A DNA stretch of 64,000 bases from Ciona intestinalis. Its lineage: Eukaryota; Chordata; Ascidiacea; Phlebobranchia; Cionidae. Both the position numbers and the translations under genes were made by a program. The DNA lies in assembly GCF_000224145.3 (NCBI RefSeq), contig NC_020166.2, positions 2,030,319 through 2,094,318 of the forward strand, written 5' to 3'. The notes below the pieces were generated by a model, which was not told the DNA's origin, did no database searches, and saw only the letters and a list, made by a program, of their open reading frames with translations. Positions 55,086 to 64,000 of this stretch are shown here, piece by piece (the first letter of the stretch is position 1; the number at the start of each line of letters is the position of its first letter).

Positions 55086-58000
55086 TTATAACGGAGTGTT
55101 TATGTAACCAGCGTCATCGGCAACGTTAATTTTTGGATCGATTACTTTTACAGTTGGAAGAGAGTTTACAGCTTGTGAATTGGAAGTTAAATTGTCATTC
55201 TCGTCTTCTTCAGCTATCCCGGGTGGCTCGCTAAATTGGAACGAAACTTTGCTTGCTTTACGGTCGTTGTGTCCGTTAGATTGGAGCTTATGACTGTTGT
55301 TGGTCCCAGAAAATCCTCCCATATTAAAAGCAGGGTTTTCTTTGCCCGACATCTTTGGTTCATGATATTTCGTGAGCGGACTTTCGTGAACGTCAGAATC
55401 GACATCTAAATTGTTAACAGTACGGATTACTTGCTGTGATAAGATGAAGGAACGAAAATTATCGTGTTTTAAACATTTAAGTATACGTTAAAATGTACAT
55501 AGCAGGGTGATCGAGGGAAGACAGTTAGCACATATTATCCAAATATCCCGATTGTGTTTGGGCTTTGGGCTATACAGGGGTATATGGGAGTCGTGAAGAC
55601 ACGGTTTTATAATTCTTTAAATAATTTATGCTTACTACCGATTTGAATGGGTAAGAGAATGTGTCCCATCTTCCCCACCCTTCTATATGTTATACATCAC
55701 CTTGTAGCATCGAATCATCTCTTTCGTAATTGAAAAACAGACGAAGTGCTTTGGGTTTCCACTTATGTACTATCATCACAGATATTCCACATATAACGCA
55801 TAAAAGACCTATACAAGTATACATATTTATAAATACAATTTTTAAATAATACATTTTCGCTATCGTTTTCAAAGAGATAAATAAAAACTAGGCTATGTTA
55901 TGTTACACCAACCTGTGGCAAAACAAAGCCAATAGCACCATCCGTAAGAGGGCGTAAGAACGGCATTAGGGGCGTCGTATCCGAGGTGTATTTGGAGTTC
56001 CCGCCCGTGGCTACTAATGGTAAAATACGAAAGATTAGCGCTAAGCATTAGTAGCCCAGTGAACGTCAGCACCATGCCGCCGTACAAGAGAACGCTATGG
56101 AACAGTACATTCGTTACAAACCACATCCCGAAGGCTGACCTGGAAAGTACAATAAGCTGGTATCAACGACAAATACATATAAAATAAACTGTAAATATAC
56201 TGATATAATAATACTGTGACTAAACGTTATGTATTCGAATGAACCGAACATTTTATAACTAATCATAATTCATGCGTATGTGAAGTAAATATTATTCTAT
56301 ATTCATTTTAGTCGGTATTTTATAATATTTCTTTAACATTGCACTAATACCAAAATAAGGTACACAAATAAATCACAATGAAAGCCATACCATAGCATGT
56401 AGAAGCTGTAATGACCCGCAATCCAATACCGTCGACCCCACATCCAAATTGTGCTTATTCTGTTCACACTGAAGTGTTCAACTACGTTAAGGATCGGGAA
56501 AGGTAACCCTCGCTTCAGAGAATCTGTCAGGGCCTCGTCTGCGGACAAGAAGTAATATCTTTCGCTAAAGGAAATGTCTTCGCCACCTTGAACGCCATCT
56601 CCTGATGTGAAAACATGGGCGGTAAATTTATGGTTAGGAATACCGAAGATGCCTTTACAAAATATGTTTACAAATAAAAAAATTTTAGTAAAAAGGGTTT
56701 TCTGTATGGCTGATATTTTAGAGTGACTACTGGGTTGGATCATTTACCGTTATAAGTGTTTTAATCCAGAACACATATGACCACAACGGTAGCAGCGACG
56801 AGCTTAGGTTAGAGGCAGGCGCGCTAACCATACTGTGCTACAGCGCCGAACTTGTTCAAGTTTCGCTCACCTCTTAGAGTTACATTAAACTCGCTCAGAC
56901 CGATCATTAATCCAACTTTGAAACGAACCATTTCCTCGGAGTTTGCTTTGAAAGGCATAACAGTTTCCACGGAATCGACGTGCCATGACACACCTTGTGC
57001 GCAAGCTGAAAGACATGAAATTTAATAAATGAAAGATTGTAACTCGCGTCAACAGAAAAACTATTAGTGACTATACTGGGTTGCCGTTTCAGAAAAAAAG
57101 AAACTTATATTGTGGCTTTTTCCGAATAAAACATATAAAGCATTTATGTTTCAATTTTTTAGTTAAACATTTCGAAACCTTTATGTTCAAGTTGTCGAAG
57201 AAAGTATTTCTGCCAATTTAGAAGCATGAAATTGTTCGCAAATAAAAACGCACTGTCGGACAAGAACCGATTGTATTTGATTATGAATTCGCTATATACC
57301 CAAATCAGAAAGGAGTGCTATAGTCAATATACATTATCAACTCTTCAGTCATAATAATCCAAAATGCGAAAGCTGCCAGTTGCAAATATAAACATACAAC
57401 ACAAATTAGCATATACTAAATGCCGGCAAAAAAGTACACCCGATACGAGATTCGTTTTCGCTAAAAATATCTCTATTCATAAAACGACCGATAAAAGCTC
57501 GGCTAATGAGTTGCGTCAGACGGTTTCGTTCATGCTTATTAAATATCAACACATATTATTTACATACTAGTTGCAAAGAAGTAATTTCCGTTACATAATA
57601 GCCACGCGTTTTCAGCGAAACTATTACACGATTTAAACGAAGCAAGTTTATGCAAGTCAACATCGGCACTTAAAACTTACCAATAATTGTGGCGCCAATG
57701 AAAAGGCTTGTGCACCATCGTAGTAAAAAGAACAATCTCTGGAAAAGTAAAGAAAATAATAATAGTCGCAAATATTATTTTGCAAAAAATAAAAGAGCAT
57801 GCCAACATAAGCATATGCGGTGTATGCTTATAAGGTCCCTTAAGTTTGTATATAATCCGTTATATTCAAGGTTGCAATAGTCGTTGAAGTTAAACACGAT
57901 TTTAAAAATACGTGGCTATGAACCGCAAGGCATGTGTATTTAGATGATCATTTAGGTTTGTATATATTAAATTATTTTCTAACGTCATCAAAATGGCAAT

Positions 58001-58382
58001 TGCAGCTTCGTACTTCATACGCGGTGGGGGGGAGATGGGACACCCGACGTGATAAGTAAAAAATGTTGCAATAGTTTGGAGTGAGATGGGTCAAGTTTAC
58101 ATTATATAACCGTAGCTCGCGACTTTAAAACAGAGTTGATAACTGTTTAAAACACGATCGAGAAATAGGGGTTTTAGTGACAACGGTATCTCATCTTACC
58201 CCACAATAGTATAATTATTTTTACGTTTTGCATACCTCTTTGCCTCGTACACCGGGTAGAATAAGAAAAAGCCCAATAAGCACAGCAATAGCGGCATAAC
58301 CGAGATACAACTGGCTTGGATTCACAACTGCTGCTGAAGGTCGTTCGGAGTAAAATGGCGGCCATCCATCACCCAATGTCAT
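55086..58382 (-). CDS. DUOXA: Dual oxidase maturation factor, 7 exons, 418 aa
   Basis: CDS is complement(join(55086..55405, 55701..55808, 55913..56139, 56391..56652, 56871..57005, 57681..57738, 58236..58382)), 1257 nt with consistent phases. It starts MTLGDGWPPFYSERP (vertebrate MTLWNGVLPFYPQPR). Segments follow: a membrane helix at about 26-44 ending LILPGVRG, a second at 50-70 (LLRWCTSLFIGATII), an extracellular loop with the glycosylation sequon NVT near residue 110, KRGLPFPIL (vertebrate EKGLPDPVL), and IAGHYSFYMLW (LAGHYASATLW). LLYGGMVLTFTGLL and GLLCVICGISVMIVHKWKPKALR form later helices. The tail (about 313-418) is acidic and cytoplasmic. DUOXA is an ER/plasma-membrane partner needed for folding, exit and activity of dual oxidase, which makes extracellular H2O2. 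Vertebrate proteins are 320-343 aa; the extra length is in the tail. Confidence 0.95.
55497..55689 (-). mobile_element. MITE copy in the last DUOXA intron
   Basis: ATAGCAGGGTGATCGAGGGA to TCTTCCCCACCCTTCTATAT. Fills most of the 295-base intron between exons 6 and 7 and stops 12 bases from exon 6. Confidence 0.8.
56707..56852 (-). mobile_element. SINE copy next to a DUOXA splice donor
   Basis: Head GCGCTGTAGCACAGTATGGT on minus and body GGGTTGGATCATTTACCG on plus. The head begins 18 bases below the exon 3 donor at 56870. The B-box region is partly deleted. Confidence 0.75.
58017..58213 (+). mobile_element. MITE copy, composite, at DUOXA intron 1 donor
   Basis: Two left-end-like stretches (GTGGGGGGGAGATGGGACAC and GGAGTGAGATGGGTCAAGTT) precede a single interior and the right end CTTACCCCACAATAGTATAA. 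The element ends 22 bases below the exon 1 donor. Confidence 0.7.
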
Positions 58383-58384
58383 CT
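58383..58384 (-). promoter_or_regulatory. AG acceptor-like site abutting the DUOXA start codon
   Basis: The minus strand reads AAGCTTTTTAAG directly before the ATG, with a short T tract. It may be a trans-splice acceptor; this is not provable from sequence alone. Confidence 0.3.
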
Positions 58385-59344
58385 TAAAAAGCTTTGTGGA
58401 TTACTTAACAAAGCAACAGGTCCAAGCGTCGTGGATTGGCGGATTGCTCAGGTTTTACCAGCTAAGCTACCGCTTTGAAATCTAATACAACAAATACTTG
58501 ATGTTATTTTTGGTAACTTTGTAAGAATACAGTGTAAAGTTACGATATTTAAATTCGGCATTGGGGAAACCCGTAACACCACAATGCTATATGACGCTGA
58601 AAGGAATATTGTTAAGGTTATACCCATGCGAAGTGAATGTCAATGTTATCGGGAAATCTAGTCATTGTGGAATGTGAAAGTTATCGAGGCAAATGTCATC
58701 GTGATTTGCAAGTTCGAAAACTATAACTGTATCACATTTCGTCATTTAGTTAAAATAAAACAGAATAAATATTATACAAGATAAAATGCAAAACAAGATT
58801 GAATCTCAAAATGTATAGTCCAGACGGAAGCGTTTTAACTATTAATGATAAAATGTGATACAGTTACGGCGTAAACTAAACGTAACGATACATAAACAAA
58901 TAAGCCTCTTACAACAAGAGTTATATTTGAAACGCAGTTTAAATATTTAAAAAAATGCTCGCGGAAAAAATCCCTACCCCAAAAGATCTCATTTATATTG
59001 TTTAAATACTTGCATTATCAGATTAGGACTACTTAACGCATTGCAACAGTAGGTTTCTAGCAAACAAATCCATTGCAGCCAAACAATATATTTTATTGAA
59101 ATATTGTTAGGTTTAGTGAAATAATGATTAGAAGGGCACGCGTGTTCAAAGGTTCCACTTTATTAGAACTGTACTCTCTCAACACGACCAAGTATAAATT
59201 TATACCATGAATAATAAATATTTGCAATTTATTTCTTTTTCTGTATTTGTGAGCACGTAACTTCAAATTTAGCCATGTTTATAATTTTGTCCAACTTCCA
59301 AGTTTTAATATGGAAATGATGTATAATTTAACGAATGTAACATT

Positions 59345-59660
59345 TTATCCTCACGTGGACAGAAAACGACAGTCGTTATAATACGGGCGTTCTGCTTTAT
59401 ACACCTCATGCCAGCTTACGATATACCACATATGTAACTTTGTTGGTGGTTGTTTTTTTTTTTGTTTTTTTTTTCTTTTATTCTTTGTGGTATGGCTGAT
59501 AACTTGGACAACCCATTAGTGATTACTCCAATCCTAGTAATTGGCGTTGAGAGTTTTGCCTATTGATACATAAGCTCACAGTGGTAGCAGCGCCAAGCTT
59601 GGAACCCATGACCGATTGGTTAAATGCATGCGCACTAACCAACCGTGCCACGACGCCGAA
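59345..59660 (-). mobile_element. tRNA-derived SINE, longest copy
   Basis: Complete from the tail TTATCCTCACGTGGACAGAA to the head ending ACGACGCCGAACG on plus. Expanded T runs at about 59450-59480 lengthen its middle to ~315 bp. Confidence 0.8.
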
Positions 59661-59772
59661 CGATTAAATATATTCATTGGTTATAGACGTTCTGTAGCTT
59701 AGCTTTATATACATTATAATAGGCCATACTACAGCAATGCTCGGGTTTAAGTGTATTATTCAAGTCACAGAA

Positions 59773-59981
59773 AAAAGGGCGAGATTGAAAACAAAACACG
59801 CCCTACGGTTGAAGCTCGACCGAGCGTCACAGACCCGTGGCGTTCTCCCCCAAAACAGGACTCATTAGATCAACAAGTATATTTTACACCTAAACACACT
59901 TCTGCTAGACTTGTGCTTTGTATTTCTAGTTCAGAACAATTTCCCAAACATCAGGACACCTTATACACACCTGAAGGTTAA
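59773..59981 (+). CDS. Candidate terminal exon, unrecognised
   Basis: After TTCAAGTCACAG an open frame reads KKGEIENKTRPTVEARPSVT, then SPPKQDSLDQQVYFTPKHTS and ends at TAA, 69 codons. Composition is hydrophilic and protein-like, and AATAAA follows at 60092-60097. No upstream exon was found and no family recognised, so this may be chance. Confidence 0.2.
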
Positions 59982-60330
59982 AATAATTTCCCCGGAAATT
60001 TAAACGACAATTCCAAATCCGGTGTTTCTTCAGACAAATTAAGATGCATTGTAAGTTGGCATGTTTAATTACCGAGTGATTTTAGTTTCCCAAATAAAGC
60101 ACGACTAGTATGCTATGAATGTTTCCCATGCGTCGCCACAAGGACATGATAAATGAAACCGCAAAAGGCGAAAATTGTTATTGCGTGTTCACATTTTGGT
60201 ACAGATATTGCAAAGGTATTAGCAGAGATAATTTTGCGCTGTTAAATTTCTTTGTTTAATTTTAACATAGCTATTTCAACATAAAGCAGTGAACAACGCG
60301 AATGAAGGTCATATTTTACAATAATAGTTT

Positions 60331-60428
60331 TGTAGGGTGAAATTGGATAATGTTTTTTTGTTTACCACCAAATAGGACGGAATAATAGAATGAAAATGTG
60401 TCCTATCTCCCCCCATCCTACTATATAT
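60331..60428 (-). mobile_element. MITE copy, internally deleted
   Basis: Half length; GTAGGGTGAAATTGG at the left joins directly to TTTACCACCAAATAGGACGG and CCCCCATCCTACTATATA. Confidence 0.75.
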
Positions 60429-60527
60429 AAACCAGAACTATACAAAAAGAAACTCCATAAGGATGTGTATAACTTCCATTACTAGATATGAACAATCCAT
60501 AAGTATGAGTTGAGTCGCGTCAATGCA

Positions 60528-60605
60528 ATGAGATTGCAAGTAGTGAAAAGAATTTACGCGCAATCATTGGACCTGGAACGCCTGGAATTATTCAGGAATT
60601 TGCGG
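60528..60605 (+). CDS. Candidate first coding exon, unrecognised
   Basis: ATG 60528 opens MRLQVVKRIYAQSLDLERLE followed by LFRNLR and a strong donor CGG|GTAAGTT at 60606. The Leu spacing resembles an amphipathic helix or a leucine-rich repeat. No following exon was identified in the window. Confidence 0.2.
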
Positions 60606-60891
60606 GTAAGTTTTAGCATGCCTATCTCCGATAGAGCGGTATTCCGATACTCAATATTCGGACCGAGCATATGGATTCAGGAAGTTTTAGTATAAGAGGA
60701 TTGTTTTTAATTTGATGTAACATATTGCCGAAGTGTAATTAAAAGATTGTAATTATATGTTTTACTAATTGCCGTTAAAATTAATATGTCATTATGCGTG
60801 TCACGTAAACACACGCGGTTTGACAGCCTGTCATTGGATATTAAAGTATGCGCTGTTTTGTTTTTACCAACACCAAATAAAACTGTTAAAA

Positions 60892-61070
60892 TATAGCTCT
60901 GTGGTAAGATGGGTACTACCAGCACATACTAACCCATATATTTTAACCATACCAATTAACTACGCCCTTTGATAGAGTGAAAATATCTTTAAATAATTTT
61001 CAATATTCTTTGTTTAATACTGAATGGGAAATTAAATAGGAATAAACACAGGCATTAGCCAAACTACTGT
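60892..61070 (-). mobile_element. MITE copy, degraded
   Basis: TGTGGTAAGATGGGTACTAC and TTCTTTGTTTAATACTGAAT are recognisable, the rest diverged. Confidence 0.5.
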
Positions 61071-61261
61071 ACGTTTGCAAGTTTCGTATTCTGTAGATTT
61101 TTAAATAAAATAGGTAACATGGTTTTATTGCTACGCGTATGAGAAAACATATACCAACAACCTATATAGGCGTATAACTATAAGAACGGATATTGGTATA
61201 CACATACAAGATAAAAAACATATGCTTCTTGTATACACAATCAAAATAGCGGAAACAAGTT

Positions 61262-61450
61262 ATATAGTAGGTTGGGACACTTTTTCATTTTATTTTCTCT
61301 TCCCATTTGGTGGTAAACAAAGAACATTCACAGAATTATAAACCGTATTCTCACGACTCCCATAGACCGTGGTTAGTTGATTAAAACACGATCAAGATAC
61401 TTTGATATTGTGTGCTAAAGGTGTCTCGACTCCTCTCATCTTATTATATA
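61262..61450 (+). mobile_element. MITE copy, well preserved
   Basis: ATATAGTAGGTTGGGACACT, core CTCACGACTCCCATAGACCG and end CTCCTCTCATCTTATTATAT. About eight bases are deleted in the left end. Confidence 0.8.
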
Positions 61451-63617
61451 TAAAACAACTCGTAATAACTACTCCATATCTTGTTTCAGTCGTAATAAAG
61501 TTCATCTATACAGCTATATACATGAGCATGAGGTTTTAATTGTTAAATTACCTCAAGTAATGATTATATGACATGAGAACACATACACCTACTCGTCGGC
61601 AATTTACGCTAATTTTTCTCAGGCTATTGTTCTACGAAAAGCAAATGATTTTCACTCAGCAAACTACAACTAAAAGTCAGGTTATATACCTATAACTGAA
61701 TTTTGCGACGCGACTAAAGTAAGTTTATGTGTATGTTAACTGCCTTTTAAAATTATGCTTAAATAAAAAAAAACTGTTTTTAATCTACATGATTTTTTAT
61801 TAGTTGCTTGTTTTGCTTATAGCGTTCTAAAAATGCCTAACCTCGTTATAGAAATTTTTGGCAGAATTTATAAAGTACTAAAAATATATTCCTTTTAAAA
61901 TATTATAAGACTACTTTCCTTCACAAACAGAATACATGGCTCATAAACTTCGCACAATGACAGGTATTATAACGTAACTGCCCTAAAGCCTATTGTCAAT
62001 GTCAATCCAAATCTTATGGGTTTTTTTAGCTAACTGAACCGTGCTCCGCTACGCAAAAACAAAATTTCGGTAATATTTAACAGAAAAATCTATAATAATA
62101 TGATCATATTTTTTTAGCACAACAAATACGTGTAGTTAAACCGATTATATGCTGTTATACTAACCAAACCTAGTCTGTCCTGTTTGCCGATAGTCTCGTC
62201 CGTATAAACACAAGGAAACACTTCATTAAAATGTAAAATATTAATGCCAGGGGTACCGAACTTACATTAGCTTCTCATTGATTAACGGTTAAGCACTGAC
62301 CATCGGTAGACTTAACTCGGTCGGCCAATTAACCTCACATAATCACTGTAATCGGCTAATGACTAAGATGTCTCAAATACGACAAAGGGCTGCGAGCACA
62401 GACCTTATAATATTGCACTAATCTTTTACAGAGACTGGTCATAGAACCGCTCCGCCTATGCTGGGGTATTCTGTGTACTGCGGCTGTCTTCTGTGTTATT
62501 CTGTGGGAAACAGATCGCGTTTTTTACCGTGCGAATGTACTGCGGCGCACGGCGTCGTTCTGCTTGCGGCGCGTACAGTCTGTCGCCGTTGAGGCAGTAA
62601 GAGCTCCGGGTTTTATCAACCCAAGAGCCCGTTATCGAATAGTTTGGTTTAGCAATGACAAAGGGGATTTATATAAAGGCTGTCATAGGTCGGTTAGTCG
62701 AAAATCCAGCACTTGAGCGAAAGCTAGAATGAGGTTGATATTTGCGTGTCTCATTTAGATGCAGATTGTAACCTTTACCAAAAACTTTTATACAGAATAT
62801 AAGAATGTCTTAAGACGTAGAACAGTTATTTTTATTTTTTCGATCTAATTTTACGCAAAAACGCAATACCGAGAGCGTAATACGCAACAACATATGGCGT
62901 AAGAGTTGTTTAATTGGCTACTGACTCAAACCATGGGTTGACTCTTTGTTGGTATATGACGTAAGACGTGTTTCGAAACATGATTGCGGCACGTATGTAA
63001 GATAAATTGCGTAACGTAACGCAGCGCACGTATCGGGCTATACGTTTGCAGGAATGTGTATATTTAATACAGAAAGTTTAGATCAACGATTAAAGTACAA
63101 TACTTAAGCAACGGACAGATAGTGTACAATAGTTAAGAATTAGTCAAACGTGTAGTTTTTTTTAAATAATGCAGAAGACAGTAGTGTAGGTAACAGTGTT
63201 AGTATTACAGCGTGACGCACTGCACCAATATGCTTTAAATGTTCTGAGAATATTCATCACTACAAACACGGATGCCCGCCCACGCTGCACTACAGTATAT
63301 GCGTTTTCCAAAAATTAGGCAAAAGCTGTATGCTGTCTTGCTACAGAATCACGTACTAGCTTTCATCGCCATTCAAAATGTGCCAAACAGCAACGTAAAA
63401 TATAAGTTCGGAACGCTGTAGTTTTTCTGCAGGGCGATAGTTTAGTTTAGAACTAGCCCATTATGTCTACAGATTTGTGTCTTAAAAGATACATAGGAAT
63501 ATATTGTTAAATAATGTGACGGTGAAATTAGAACGACATTAAGATTGATATGTGGTACCTTCAGCATTTAGAGCTCGTTTGTTCTGTGTCTGTGTATATA
63601 AAACAAAACCTCTAACT

Positions 63618-63808
63618 TATAGTGGGCGGGGGAAGACGGGACACCTTCAGCACATAATATCCAAATATCGTGATCGTGTTTTAAACGATCGTTCTATGGG
63701 AGTTGTGAGGACACGGTTTTTATTTGTTTGAATGTTATTTGTTTCTTACCTATTGGGACAAGAAAATAGAATGAAAAGGTGTCCCATCTTTCCCAATTCT
63801 CTTATATA
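63618..63808 (-). mobile_element. MITE copy, well preserved
   Basis: TATAGTGGGCGGGGGAAGAC and GTGTCCCATCTTTCCCAATT inverted ends; the interior matches the minus-orientation copies closely. Confidence 0.85.
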
Positions 63809-64000
63809 AACGTTTAAAAAATGTTATATAATTTTGTTAGTTGTATAAATCAAAACCCCGTAGTTTGAACTCCAAAAATTCTCGAAGACCGAAATGTGAG
63901 TGAGGTCAGCAGATGTTCGTCTGCTCAGTTACGTTTAACCAAGCGTGTACTTCGCTTAGGTCTTTGTAAATGGGTTTAAATGATATACGTGATGTTAATG

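Larger units (their letters stand above)
58383..64000. other. Upstream of DUOXA; no gene established
   Basis: Contains four MITE copies, one full SINE, two weak plus-strand exon candidates and a GC-rich TATA-bearing patch (62.44-62.76 kb). No peroxidase, EF-hand or NADPH-oxidase segment of a DUOX gene was found here on either strand. Confidence 0.5.

Noticed and set aside
58383..64000. DUOX gene head-to-head with DUOXA
   Set aside because: Expected from vertebrate synteny, but no peroxidase-like, EF-hand or oxidase exon was visible in this stretch.
1..64000. CRISPR arrays, prokaryotic operons, rRNA, intact tRNA, viral genes
   Set aside because: None seen; the window is animal genomic DNA with spliced genes.

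Overview
The window looks like genomic DNA from a solitary ascidian (sea squirt), most probably Ciona or a close relative. The evidence is: compact chordate genes with many short introns, clear orthologs of three chordate gene families, a high density of one ~195 bp palindromic MITE, and a tRNA-derived SINE. The species is inferred, not proven. No prokaryotic genes, viruses, CRISPR arrays, rRNA or intact tRNA genes were seen. Three protein genes can be reconstructed exon by exon. In each, splice phases close and the reading frame is open from ATG to stop.

Layout. (1) 1-13.9 kb: no gene supported; three MITE copies in the first 6 kb, then CpG-rich, repeat-free DNA with a tight cluster of TGACGT (CRE/ATF-type) sites at 6.5-6.65 kb. 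(2) 13,933-25,852, plus strand: an N-terminal RASSF gene (RASSF9/10 type) of four coding exons with a 7.5 kb first intron and a predicted protein of 1419 aa, roughly three times the vertebrate length. (3) 26-30.9 kb: intergenic, MITE-rich, with one unexplained ORF of about 110 codons. (4) 53,783-30,910, minus strand: a complete myosin-binding protein C gene, 28 coding exons and 1171 aa, with the skeletal-type order C1 - M motif - C2 to C10 and no C0 domain. (5) 58,382-55,086, minus strand: a seven-exon dual oxidase maturation factor (DUOXA), 418 aa, head-to-tail with MYBPC across a 1.3 kb gap. (6) 58.4-64 kb: upstream of DUOXA, with MITE/SINE copies, two weak candidate plus-strand exons and a GC-rich TATA-containing patch; no DUOX gene is visible.

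The genes do not form a pathway. RASSF9/10 is a cytoplasmic Ras-association/coiled-coil scaffold, MYBPC a sarcomere thick-filament protein, and DUOXA an ER chaperone for NADPH dual oxidase. All three start codons have an AG acceptor-like site just upstream, which would fit the spliced-leader trans-splicing known in Ciona. Repeats are very uneven: about 26 MITE copies and 10 SINE copies were recognised, none between 5.9 and 26.5 kb. No new multi-gene system was found. The most unusual items are the expanded RASSF protein with a possible intronic-polyadenylation RA-only isoform, the CRE cluster, the frame-preserving small exons of MYBPC, and the repeat-free CpG-rich block.
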